Shown one piece after another: positions 1-6,508 of a DNA stretch of 10,500 nt. Every line of letters starts with the position of its first letter. Positions within the stretch are counted from its first letter, which is position 1. The translations under genes were made by a program, and so were the position numbers. The notes beneath the pieces are model-generated. The model saw only the letters and a program-made list of their open reading frames with translations. It did no database searches and was not told where the DNA came from. Location: NCBI GenBank assembly GCA_900757235.1, contig CAAENB010000129.1:1-10500 (forward strand). Reading direction: 5' to 3'. Source of the DNA: an uncultured Collinsella sp. (GTDB lineage: Bacteria > Actinomycetota > Coriobacteriia > Coriobacteriales > Coriobacteriaceae).

Positions 1-155
1 CCGATGATGAGCACCTTGCGCGCGTCCTCGCCGGTAAAGACCTTGGCGACCTCGGCGTCGAATGCCTGCTTTTTGGCGGTAAGCTCGGCGGAAAGCGGCA
101 TCTCCTCGCGGATCTCCATGGGGATCGGCAGTCTGCGTTTGAATTCCATGGCCAT
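1..155 (-). CDS. 3-deoxy-7-phosphoheptulonate (DAHP) synthase, N-terminal fragment
   Basis: The first 51 codons of a gene that runs off the left edge. The translation starts MAMEFKRRLPIPMEIREEMP and reaches VFTGEDARKVLIIG. This resembles the N-terminus of class I (AroF/G/H-type) DAHP synthases, which have a 'KLPIP.E..EE.PLS' opening followed by 'F.G....LLIIGPCS' leading into the barrel. The enzyme joins phosphoenolpyruvate and erythrose 4-phosphate in the first step of the shikimate pathway. I chose the ATG at 153-155 because a GAGGAGG ribosome site (161-167) lies 5 nt upstream; the second ATG, at 147-149, would be 11 nt away. It is transcribed away from the repeat patch by its own promoter. 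The catalytic part is outside the window, so the family call rests on the N-terminus alone and the isozyme cannot be named. Confidence 0.72.
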   Translation of the reverse strand, partial: MAMEFKRRLPIPMEIREEMPLSAELTAKKQAFDAEVAKVFTGEDARKVLII

Positions 156-207
156 AGGGGCCTCCTCAATCAATTGATGGCAACGAGAACATTGTCGAAT
201 GCTCGGC

Positions 208-236
208 ATTATCCGCTGTCGCACGCTAAAGTGCAA
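208..236 (-). promoter_or_regulatory. Sigma-70-type promoter of the DAHP synthase gene
   Basis: Read on the minus strand, a -35 box TTGCAC (231-236) and a -10 box GATAAT (208-213) are separated by exactly 17 nt. The -10 lies about 50 nt upstream of the start codon. A small inverted repeat, GCAC (221-224) with GTGC (231-234), overlaps the -35 box and could be an operator, but it is short enough to be chance. Confidence 0.6.
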
Positions 237-251
237 CCCCTCGCCGCCCCG

Positions 252-276
252 AAACCTGCCAAATAGGGACAGGTTT
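252..276. repeat. Inverted repeat AAACCTG/CAGGTTT upstream of the DAHP synthase promoter
   Basis: AAACCTG (252-258) and CAGGTTT (270-276) are perfect 7-bp arms around an 11-nt spacer. A related GGTAGGTTTTAT follows at 282-293. It lies upstream of the -35 box, so it could be a regulator site or part of a dispersed intergenic repeat. The sequence does not decide between them. Confidence 0.35.
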
Positions 277-293
277 ATTTTGGTAGGTTTTAT

Positions 294-366
294 CTGGGGA
301 AACGTCGGCGGATGCCGGGAGGGAGCGGCGCCGCGCGGGGCCCTAAGGCTGTTGTCGGTTCCCCAG
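294..366. repeat. Long-range inverted repeat CTGGGGAA/TTCCCCAG with GC-rich interior
   Basis: CTGGGGAA (294-301) and TTCCCCAG (359-366) are perfect 8-bp arms. They enclose about 57 nt of very GC-rich sequence that contains GGCGCCGCGC and GGGGCCC. No open frame here looks coded. The arms end 9 nt before the larger inverted-repeat element that starts at 376. Function unknown. Confidence 0.35.
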
Positions 367-375
367 GAAACACCC

Positions 376-608
376 CGTGGGCAAAAAATGCCAAATATGA
401 GTACGGTTGCTATCTTAGTAGCATATTGCCTTCGCAAAATAATAGACATAACAGCAAAATATGTTCATTAATACAAACACATATAAGTCCGCTATAGGGC
501 TGTTTGATCAATTTAGGGACGCGTATAAGCCGTGAAAACGGCATTTGGGCCTGTTTTGGCTGTTACTAAAAAGGTGACAGTACTCATATTCGCCATTTTT
601 TGCCCACG
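376..608. repeat. AT-rich element bounded by near-perfect 29-bp inverted repeats
   Basis: The left arm (376-404) begins CGTGGGCAAAAAATG and ends AATATGAGTAC. The reverse complement of the right arm (580-608) is identical at 27 of 29 positions. Weaker similarity continues inward to about 423 and 561, sharing TTAGTA-CA, so each arm may be about 48 nt. The interior is clearly AT-rich against GC-rich flanks and holds a small GNRA-looped hairpin, GCCGT-GAAA-ACGGC (529-542). There is no transposase and no convincing reading frame. It could be a MITE-like non-autonomous element, two facing copies of a dispersed intergenic repeat, or the template of a structured RNA. No clear target-site duplication is visible; CCCCAGG occurs on both sides (361-367, and again near 636) but not abutting the arms. 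Confidence 0.6.
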
Positions 609-661
609 AAGCCTGGAAGGATCGTCAATCAGACCCCAGGGGAGGCGGTTCGAGGGCCGCA

Positions 662-700
662 GAACAAAATACGGGGGCGCAGGTTGTCCTGCGCCCCCGT
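662..700 (-). terminator. Intrinsic terminator of the marR-ABC operon
   Basis: A perfect 13-bp stem, ACGGGGGCGCAGG (671-683) with CCTGCGCCCCCGT (688-700), closes a 4-nt loop. On the minus strand it is followed by the T-rich tail ATTTTGTTC. It sits about 33 nt past the stop codon of the last ABC gene, which is where an operon terminator is expected. Confidence 0.85.
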
Positions 701-732
701 TCTCGGGCGTTATTCGTTTCCTGCGGCAGAAT

Positions 733-2589
733 TTACGCCGCTTCGTCGAACTGCGAATTGTACAGATCGGCGTAGAAGCCGCCCTGGGCGAGCAGTTCGT
801 CGTGCGTGCCCTTCTCGACGATGTCGCCGTCGCGAATCACCAAGATCACGTCGGCGTTTCGGATCGTGGACAGGCGATGCGCGATAACAAAGCTGGTACG
901 GCCCTGCATCAGCGCATCCATGGCGCGCTGAATAAGCTCCTCGGTGCGGGTGTCCACGTTGGAGGTCGCCTCGTCCAAAATCAGCGCCGGACGGTCGGCC
1001 AAAATGGCGCGGGCGATGGTCACGAGCTGGCGCTGACCCTGCGACAGGTTAGTGCCTTCCTCGTTGATCATAAAGTCGTAGCCGCCGGCGAGCGTATGGA
1101 TAAAGTGATCGCAGCGCGCGGCACGAGCGGCGGCCTCGACCTCGGCATCGCTCGCATCGGGGCGTCCGTAGCGGATGTTCTCGCGGATGGTGCCGTTAAA
1201 CAGCCAGGTATCCTGCAGCACCATGGCAAACTCGCCGCGCAGCGCCGCGCGGTCCCAGTCGCGCACGTCGACGCCCTCGACGCGCAGCGAACCGCCGTCC
1301 ACGTCGTAGAAGCGCTGCAGCAGTTTGATGAGCGTGGTCTTGCCGGCGCCGGTGGGGCCGACGATGGCGATGGTTTGGCCGGGCTGTGCCTCGCAGCTAA
1401 AGTCGTGGATGATGGTCCTGTCGGGCGTGTAGCCAAACTTGACATGGTCAAACTCCACGTGGCCGGGGCGCTTTTCGGGAATCTGCGCGTCGGCCTTCTG
1501 CTCCTCCTCAGGCGCGGCCAGGAACTCAAAGACGCGCTCGGTGGCAGCGGCCATCGACTGCATCGTGTTGCTCACGTTGCCCAGCTGCTGCACGGGCTGC
1601 GTAAAGTTTCGCACGTACTGAATGAAGCTCTGGATGTCGCCGGGCGTGGCGTTACCAGTCAGCGCGAGCTGCGCGCCCACCACGACGACGCCCACGTAGC
1701 CCATGTTACCCACCAAGCTCATAAGCGGCATCATCAGGCCCGACAGGAACTGTGAGCGCCAGCCACTAATAAAGAGACGGTCGTTTTGACGGTCGAACTC
1801 CTCGATCGAGGCCTCGGCACGGTCGAACACCTGAATAACGTTCTGGCCGGCAAAGTCCTCCTCGATAATGCCATTGACGGTGCCCAGGACCTGCTGCTGC
1901 TCGCGGAAGTACGGCTGCGAGAAGTGAATCATCACAGCCAGGATAATCGCAGCAGCCGGCAGCGTGAGCACGGTGACGCCGGTGAGCGGCAGGCTGATCG
2001 ACAGCATCATGACAAGCACGCCGATAATCTGCGTGATGGACGTGATGAGCTGCGTGACACTCTGGTTGAGCGACTGGCCGAGCGTATCGACGTCGTTGGT
2101 GATGCGGCTGAGCACGTCACCCTTGCTGTGGCCGTTGAAGTAGCTCATCGGCACGACGGCGATCTTGGTGGCGATTTCCTTGCGCATGCGGTAACAGATC
2201 TTTTGTGTGACGCCGGTCATGAGCCAGCCTTGGATCAAGCTGCAGGCAGAGCTCGCCAGGTACAGGCAGAGCAAAAAGCCGAGCGTCTTGGCGATCCAGG
2301 TAAAGTCGACATCGCCGGTGCCGTTGACCTTGGCAACCAGGCCCTCGAACAGTTTGGTGGTGACCTGGCCGAGCACCTTGGGCCCCACAATGTTAAAGAT
2401 GACCGAGCACACGGCAAAGGCGACGGCGGCAAACACGGCAATCTTGTGCTGGCCGATATAGCCGAGCAGCTGCCTCATGGTGCCCTTAAAGTCCTTGGCC
2501 TTTTCGCCACGGCGCATGCCACCCATGCGGCCCATGGGACCACGCTGGCGGGTGGGCTTGGGAATCTGAGTCTTGGTCTCGTCTGCCAT
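733..2589 (-). CDS. ABC exporter half-transporter, catalytic-site subunit (618 aa)
   Basis: A type I ABC exporter half: an N-terminal membrane domain of about six helices (residues ~45-345), then one nucleotide-binding domain. Visible motifs are Walker A GPTGAGKT (411-418), Q-loop Gln459, signature LSQGQ (515-519), Walker B ending LILDE with the catalytic Glu540, and H-loop His571. The Walker and switch residues are intact, but the signature has Gln where the third position is normally Gly. That is the usual pattern of the subunit that supplies the active Walker site in heterodimers such as LmrCD, BmrCD, TmrAB and TM287/288. The cytoplasmic N-terminus (residues 14-30) is rich in Arg, Gly and Met. 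The start ATG overlaps the partner's stop as TAATG, with AAGGAGG 9 nt upstream, so translation is probably coupled. The substrate is unknown; the MarR regulator suggests a drug or other toxic small molecule. Confidence 0.93.
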   Translation of the reverse strand: MADETKTQIPKPTRQRGPMGRMGGMRRGEKAKDFKGTMRQLLGYIGQHKIAVFAAVAFAVCSVIFNIVGPKVLGQVTTKLFEGLVAKVNGTGDVDFTWIAKTLGFLLCLYLASSACSLIQGWLMTGVTQKICYRMRKEIATKIAVVPMSYFNGHSKGDVLSRITNDVDTLGQSLNQSVTQLITSITQIIGVLVMMLSISLPLTGVTVLTLPAAAIILAVMIHFSQPYFREQQQVLGTVNGIIEEDFAGQNVIQVFDRAEASIEEFDRQNDRLFISGWRSQFLSGLMMPLMSLVGNMGYVGVVVVGAQLALTGNATPGDIQSFIQYVRNFTQPVQQLGNVSNTMQSMAAATERVFEFLAAPEEEQKADAQIPEKRPGHVEFDHVKFGYTPDRTIIHDFSCEAQPGQTIAIVGPTGAGKTTLIKLLQRFYDVDGGSLRVEGVDVRDWDRAALRGEFAMVLQDTWLFNGTIRENIRYGRPDASDAEVEAAARAARCDHFIHTLAGGYDFMINEEGTNLSQGQRQLVTIARAILADRPALILDEATSNVDTRTEELIQRAMDALMQGRTSFVIAHRLSTIRNADVILVIRDGDIVEKGTHDELLAQGGFYADLYNSQFDEAA

Positions 2590-4955
2590 TAGCGCTCGCC
2601 TCCTTCCATGACGGCTGCAATCTCTTCTTGGGTAAGTCCCAGCTCCTCGGCGGAAAGCTGTGACTGTGCAATCTCCAGGTACGCCGGGCAGTTGTGCAGC
2701 AGCTCCTCGTGCGTGCCGGTGCCCACCACGTGGCCGTCGTCGAGCACGATGATCTGGTCGGCATGCATGATGGTCGCGATGCGTTGGGCCACGACCACGA
2801 GTGCGGCGTCGGTGACGTTTTTGGCGAGCTCCTCGCGCAGGCGCGCGTCGGTCTTGTAGTCGAGCGCGCTAAACGAATCATCGAAAACCACGACCTCGGG
2901 CTTCTTGGCCAAGGCGCGGGCGATGGCCAGGCGCTGACGCTGACCGCCCGAGACATTGGAGCCGCCCTGGCTGATGGGGGAGTCGTAGCCGCCCTCGCGC
3001 TCGGCGATAAAGTCCTCGGCTTGTGCGATGCGCGCGGCCTGGTGCATGTCATCATCGCTTACCATGTCGCCGGCAAACTTGAGGTTGCTCTCGACGGTGC
3101 CCGAGAACAGGCGACCTTGCTGCGGAATATAACCGATGCGGCGGCGCAGCTCAGAGAGGGTCATGTCGCGCACGTCGATGCCGTCGAGCGAAATGCTGCC
3201 GCCCGTGACGTCGTACAGGCGCGGAATCAGCTGCACGAGCGTGGACTTGCCCGAGCCCGTGGAGCCAATGATGCCGAGCATCTGGCCGGCGTGCGTGGTG
3301 AAGTTCACACCGCTGATGACATCGGCGCGGGCATCGGGATACTGGAAGCTCACGTCGTGGAAGGCGAGCTCACCGCGCGGCGCGTTGGCCGCGGGCAGTT
3401 TGGGCGAGACGGGGTCGTTGATGCTCGTGGGACAGGTGATGACCTCTTCCACGCGCTCGGCTGCGACTTCGGCGCGGGGCAGGATGACCGACACCATGGT
3501 GAGGATCATAAACGCCATGACGATCTGCATAGTGTAGGAGATAAACGCCATCATGTTGCCGACCTGCATCACGCCGTCAGACACGCCCTGCGCGCCAAAC
3601 CAGACGATAAGCACGGTGATGCAGTTCATAACGAGCATCATGAGCGGCATCATAAAGCTCATGGCTCGGTTGGTGTAGAGCTGCGTGGTCATAAGGTCGA
3701 GCGAAGCCTTGTCAAAGCGCTCGAGCTCATGCTCCTCGCGGTTGAACGAGCGGATGGGCATAAGGCCGTCGAGCAGCTCGCGGGCGGTAAGGTTCGCGCG
3801 GTCCACAAAGCTCTGCATCTTTTTGAACTTGGGCATGGTGAGGCCCATAAGCACGCCGACGACGGCCGAGACCGCGATGATGGCCACGGCGATGGTCCAC
3901 TCCAGACCGGTGTGGTTGGCCAGGACACGCATGACAGCGACGACGCCCATGACGGGGGCCATCAGGCACATGCGGATAAACAGGGTTGCGGCCATCTGGA
4001 TCTGCTGAATGTCGTTGGTGCAGCGGGTGATGAGCGAAGCCTGGCTAAACTTGCCCACCTCGGCCGGCGAGAAGTGCATAACCTTGTTGAAGGTCTCGCG
4101 GCGCAGGTCGCGGGCGATGGAGCAGGCGGTGCGCGAAGCCACGGCGCCGGTCAGGATGGTGGCGACAAGCGACACCAGGCACAGGCCAAACATCGTGGTC
4201 GCCATGCGGCCCAGGTAGGCGTTCTGCACGTCGGCGGGGTCGATACCCTGTGCCTTGTACTCGTCCTGCACGTAGCTCACGGCGCGTTGGGTCACGATGG
4301 AGCCCGACATGGAGCCCATTTTGTCCGCCATACCGTTGGCGCCCTCGACGAGCTTGCCCTGGTCGATTAGGCCGCCTTCAACGCCTAGACGCAGGCTCTT
4401 CATGGTGATCTTGCCGCCGTCGGCATCAATCTGCTTTTGCATATTCTGCGCCGCTGCGGCCTTTTGCTGCATCTCGGCGAGCTGGTCGGGCGTCATCGCT
4501 GCCATTTGCTCGGGCGTGGGCATGGCTTGGGCGTCGCTGTTGCCTTTCTCGCTGGACGCGCCCATCATGTCGCCCATGGAGCTGGCGTCGATGCCTTGGT
4601 TGAGCGAAAGGACGACGGTCTCGGGCAGGCTCATGATATCGGCAATCTTGCCGCCGTCGGCGCGCTCATCCTCGGTTCCCCTGTACGTGCGAATGCCGTT
4701 TTTGTCTGCCTTGCCAAACGCAGCTTCTACTGTCTTGGCGTCCTTGGCGCTCATAAAGAGTTCGAGGTCGTCGAGCGATTCGGCACGAATGGTGTCGGGC
4801 ACGGGCGAGGCGATGCCGCCTTGCTGCACGCCCACGTCGACGATGTCGCTCATATAGGTAGGCAGTGCCAGATCGGCGTTACAGCTGATTACGATAAGTA
4901 CGATAGCTGCGAACAGTGATGGGACATGCTTTTTAAAAAGCTTGAGAATCCTCAC
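2589..4955 (-). CDS. ABC exporter half-transporter, degenerate-site subunit with large external insertion (788 aa)
   Basis: Partner of the downstream ABC protein. Membrane segments lie at about 12-32, 252-272, 327-373, 432-452 and 470-492. The nucleotide-binding domain shows Walker A GSTGSGKST (564-572), Q-loop near 612, signature VSGGQ (668-672), Walker B ending VVFDD and H-loop region VVAQR. The catalytic carboxylate is Asp693 instead of Glu, and the switch residue is Gln724 instead of His. These two changes define the non-hydrolysing site of heterodimeric exporters, while its canonical signature completes the partner's active site. Unusually, about 200 residues (roughly 45-245) lie between the first and second membrane helices. 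They include a Met/Ala/Gln-rich, probably helical stretch (146-175) and should be extracytoplasmic. This makes the protein longer than the usual ~580-600 aa. The start is GTG (4953-4955), overlapping the marR stop, with AAGGAG 9 nt upstream. Confidence 0.93.
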   Translation of the reverse strand: MRILKLFKKHVPSLFAAIVLIVISCNADLALPTYMSDIVDVGVQQGGIASPVPDTIRAESLDDLELFMSAKDAKTVEAAFGKADKNGIRTYRGTEDERADGGKIADIMSLPETVVLSLNQGIDASSMGDMMGASSEKGNSDAQAMPTPEQMAAMTPDQLAEMQQKAAAAQNMQKQIDADGGKITMKSLRLGVEGGLIDQGKLVEGANGMADKMGSMSGSIVTQRAVSYVQDEYKAQGIDPADVQNAYLGRMATTMFGLCLVSLVATILTGAVASRTACSIARDLRRETFNKVMHFSPAEVGKFSQASLITRCTNDIQQIQMAATLFIRMCLMAPVMGVVAVMRVLANHTGLEWTIAVAIIAVSAVVGVLMGLTMPKFKKMQSFVDRANLTARELLDGLMPIRSFNREEHELERFDKASLDLMTTQLYTNRAMSFMMPLMMLVMNCITVLIVWFGAQGVSDGVMQVGNMMAFISYTMQIVMAFMILTMVSVILPRAEVAAERVEEVITCPTSINDPVSPKLPAANAPRGELAFHDVSFQYPDARADVISGVNFTTHAGQMLGIIGSTGSGKSTLVQLIPRLYDVTGGSISLDGIDVRDMTLSELRRRIGYIPQQGRLFSGTVESNLKFAGDMVSDDDMHQAARIAQAEDFIAEREGGYDSPISQGGSNVSGGQRQRLAIARALAKKPEVVVFDDSFSALDYKTDARLREELAKNVTDAALVVVAQRIATIMHADQIIVLDDGHVVGTGTHEELLHNCPAYLEIAQSQLSAEELGLTQEEIAAVMEGGER

Positions 4956-5401
4956 TTGGCATTTCTCCTTTCTTGATTGCAGTCGATAATTTCGTTGAGA
5001 CGCCTTAGAAGGCGCACCATCTCTTGGGTATCTGTTTCGCCGAGCTGCTCGAGGAAGGCCGCGGTGCGCTCCTCGAATTCCCGACGTTTGATTTCGAGAT
5101 TCTGGAATCCCTTGTCGGTCATCGTGACGTGTACACGACGACGGTCGGTCTTTGAGTGCTCGCGCTCGACCCAGCCCTTGGCTTCGAGAGTGCGTAAGAT
5201 ATTGGCGATGCGGGCACTCGAGACCCAGGCGCGATTTGCGAGTTCGCTCGGCGTGAGCGAACCGCCAGCGAGCATGAGGGCGCGCATGACAGCCATCTCG
5301 CCGCCGAGAGCTTTGTCCGCAGAGCGTGAAATGCGATGATGCATGCTGCCAAACTCAGTTAAGAGCTGACGTCCAAGCTCATGGAAATCGGTATCTTCCA
5401 C
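4952..5401 (-). CDS. MarR-family transcriptional regulator
   Basis: A 149-aa winged-helix protein of typical MarR length. The helix-turn-helix lies at about 48-76 (LTPSELANRAWVSSARIANI and onward). The basic wing is at 78-95, with the family's D-R-R pattern in SKTDRRRVHVTMTDKG, and helical dimerisation regions flank both sides. MarR proteins are usually dimeric repressors that release DNA on binding a small phenolic or drug-like ligand. Here the gene is first in the operon and overlaps the first ABC gene by 4 nt (GTGA), so it very likely controls the exporter and itself. The start is GTG (5399-5401), with TAGGGG as a weak ribosome site 6 nt upstream; the reading frame and MEDTDFHELG opening fit. 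The start codon lies inside an inverted repeat that could be its own operator. Confidence 0.9.
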   Translation of the reverse strand: MEDTDFHELGRQLLTEFGSMHHRISRSADKALGGEMAVMRALMLAGGSLTPSELANRAWVSSARIANILRTLEAKGWVEREHSKTDRRRVHVTMTDKGFQNLEIKRREFEERTAAFLEQLGETDTQEMVRLLRRLNEIIDCNQERRNAK

Positions 5402-5441
5402 CGAAAACCCCTAACACTAGAAACTATTTTCGGTGAAAGAT
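5393..5441. promoter_or_regulatory. Candidate MarR operator: 15-bp inverted repeat spanning the marR start
   Basis: ATCTTCCACCGAAAA (5393-5407) and TTTTCGGTGAAAGAT (5427-5441) are inverted repeats with 14 of 15 matches and a 19-nt spacer. The inner 9 bp (CACCGAAAA/TTTTCGGTG) are perfect. The left arm covers the GTG start of marR, and the region upstream of that gene is where autoregulatory MarR sites are normally found. I see no convincing -35/-10 pair on the minus strand here. It could instead be an mRNA hairpin that hides the start codon. Confidence 0.5.
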
Positions 5442-5509
5442 GATACCCGCATATTCGGGCCTCATGCAGTGGGCAATATAAAGAGCGCATAAAGAGTTAA
5501 AAAATTCAA

Positions 5510-5537
5510 TTGCTGAAGCGTTTCAAAGAACTACTAT
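5510..5537 (+). promoter_or_regulatory. Promoter of the dehydrogenase-permease unit with LacI-type operator-like palindrome
   Basis: A -35-like TTGCTG (5510-5515) and a -10-like TACTAT (5532-5537) are 16 nt apart, in an AT-rich stretch 110-140 nt before the dehydrogenase start. TGAAGCGTTTCA (5514-5525), a palindrome with a central CG, overlaps the -35 end and spacer. Operators of LacI-family sugar regulators have this form. Binding there would block RNA polymerase. Which regulator acts is unknown; none is encoded in this window. Confidence 0.42.
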
Positions 5538-5604
5538 GCCCGCGGTTAGGCGAGGGGTTGTCACCACCATGACGACTGGGACTCATTTATCGCCACGTGC
5601 GATG

Positions 5605-5648
5605 CTCCAACTTCCCGCAAGGAGACACCTGAATCAAGGGGGTTGGAG
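5605..5648 (+). promoter_or_regulatory. Possible leader hairpin over the dehydrogenase ribosome site
   Basis: CTCCAAC (5605-5611) is the exact complement of GTTGGAG (5642-5648), which ends 2 nt before the ATG. The better ribosome site is AAGGGGG (about 5636-5642, 8 nt from the ATG), and an unused AAGGAG lies at 5619-5624. If the hairpin forms, it would reduce access to the start. A 7-bp match at this distance may be chance. Confidence 0.25.
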
Positions 5649-5650
5649 TC

Positions 5651-6400
5651 ATGGCATTTGACTTCACGGGCAAAACCGCGATCGTTACCGGCGGCACTCA
5701 GGGCATTGGCCTCGAGATCGCCAAGGGCATCGTCGCGGGCGGCGGACACGTCGCGCTCATCGCAAGGAACGCTGCCAAGGGCGAGGCCGCTGTGGTCGAG
5801 CTTGGCGAGGGCAACAAGTTCTATCAGCTCGATGTTGCCGATGCGCCCAAGGCGCGTGAGACCGTCGAGCAGATTTTTACGGACCTGCCGCAAACCAACA
5901 TCCTGATCAACTGTGCTGGCGTCATCAGCACCAAGAAGTTCGACGAGATCGATGACACCGAGTGGCGTCGTACCATCGACATCAACCTCAACGGTACCTT
6001 CACTATGATGAATGCTGTGTACCCGCACTTTAAGGCGGCCCATGCCGGCACTATCGTCAACGTGAGTTCCGTTGCGGGCAAGATCGGTGGCGGCCTGCTC
6101 GGCACCGCTGCCTACGCGAGCTCCAAGGCCGGTGTTAACGGTCTAACCAAGGCAGTCGCCAAGGAAGGCGGCAAGTTTGGCGTCCGCTGCAACGCCGTGT
6201 GCCCGTCGCTCACCCTTACCGATATGACCTCGATTCTCTCTGACGAGAACTCTCAGCGCATCATCAACGGTATTCCTCTGGGCCGTGCCGCCCAGGCAAG
6301 CGAGCCCGCGCAGATGGTGCTCTTCTTTGCCTCCGACCTTGCCAGCTTCGTGAACGGCGAGATCGGTGACTGTGACGGTGGCATCGTTCTGGACGGGTAA
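5651..6400 (+). CDS. Short-chain dehydrogenase/reductase, probably KduD/gluconate-5-dehydrogenase-like
   Basis: A classical 249-aa SDR, the usual length for the family. It has the nucleotide-binding motif TGGTQGIG (13-20), NCAG (87-90), structural Asn112 in the INLNG segment, Ser140 and the catalytic Tyr155/Lys159 pair in YASSK. The C-terminal DGGIVLDG is the standard ending. Such enzymes oxidise or reduce a sugar-acid carbonyl or hydroxyl with NAD(P)H in the cytosol. The next gene is a 2-keto-3-deoxygluconate permease, so a role as 2-dehydro-3-deoxygluconate or gluconate 5-dehydrogenase is most likely. A FabG-like ketoacyl reductase cannot be excluded from sequence alone. The loop between Ser140 and Tyr155 is two residues longer than in E. 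coli FabG, a small point against FabG itself. Transcription is divergent from marR. Confidence 0.85.
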   Translation: MAFDFTGKTAIVTGGTQGIGLEIAKGIVAGGGHVALIARNAAKGEAAVVELGEGNKFYQLDVADAPKARETVEQIFTDLPQTNILINCAGVISTKKFDEIDDTEWRRTIDINLNGTFTMMNAVYPHFKAAHAGTIVNVSSVAGKIGGGLLGTAAYASSKAGVNGLTKAVAKEGGKFGVRCNAVCPSLTLTDMTSILSDENSQRIINGIPLGRAAQASEPAQMVLFFASDLASFVNGEIGDCDGGIVLDG

Positions 6401-6419
6401 TACCCCGCGACGTTAATTC

Positions 6420-6459
6420 GGCGACGGCTCCTGCGACTCGGGACCGTCGCCTTCTTTCT
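6420..6459 (+). terminator. Terminator-like hairpin between dehydrogenase and permease genes
   Basis: GGCGACGG (6420-6427) pairs perfectly with CCGTCGCC (6444-6451) over a 16-nt loop, followed by the T-rich run TTCTTTCT. It starts 20 nt after the dehydrogenase stop and about 50 nt before the permease start. As no clear separate permease promoter is seen, it may act as a partial terminator that lowers permease expression relative to the enzyme. Confidence 0.55.
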
Positions 6460-6508
6460 GGCACAGGAGCGTGTGACCGCGTGTCGCACGCATCAAAAGG
6501 AGATATAA

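Noticed and set aside
199..497. Two small plus-strand frames (199-471 and 312-497).
   Set aside because: Both run through the inverted-repeat patch and the DAHP synthase promoter, lack a ribosome site, and have low-complexity Arg/Pro/Gly-rich translations.
532..1755. A 407-codon plus-strand open frame, with others at 1786-2592 and 2694-4370.
   Set aside because: They lie wholly or mostly antisense to the two ABC genes, which have clear family motifs. Their translations are rich in His, Val, Asp and Arg with no known domain, as expected from the mirror of GC-rich codon bias.
5569..5650. A possible leader peptide starting MTTGTHLSPRAM ahead of the dehydrogenase.
   Set aside because: The frame runs on into the dehydrogenase gene without a stop in the leader and has no clear ribosome site.
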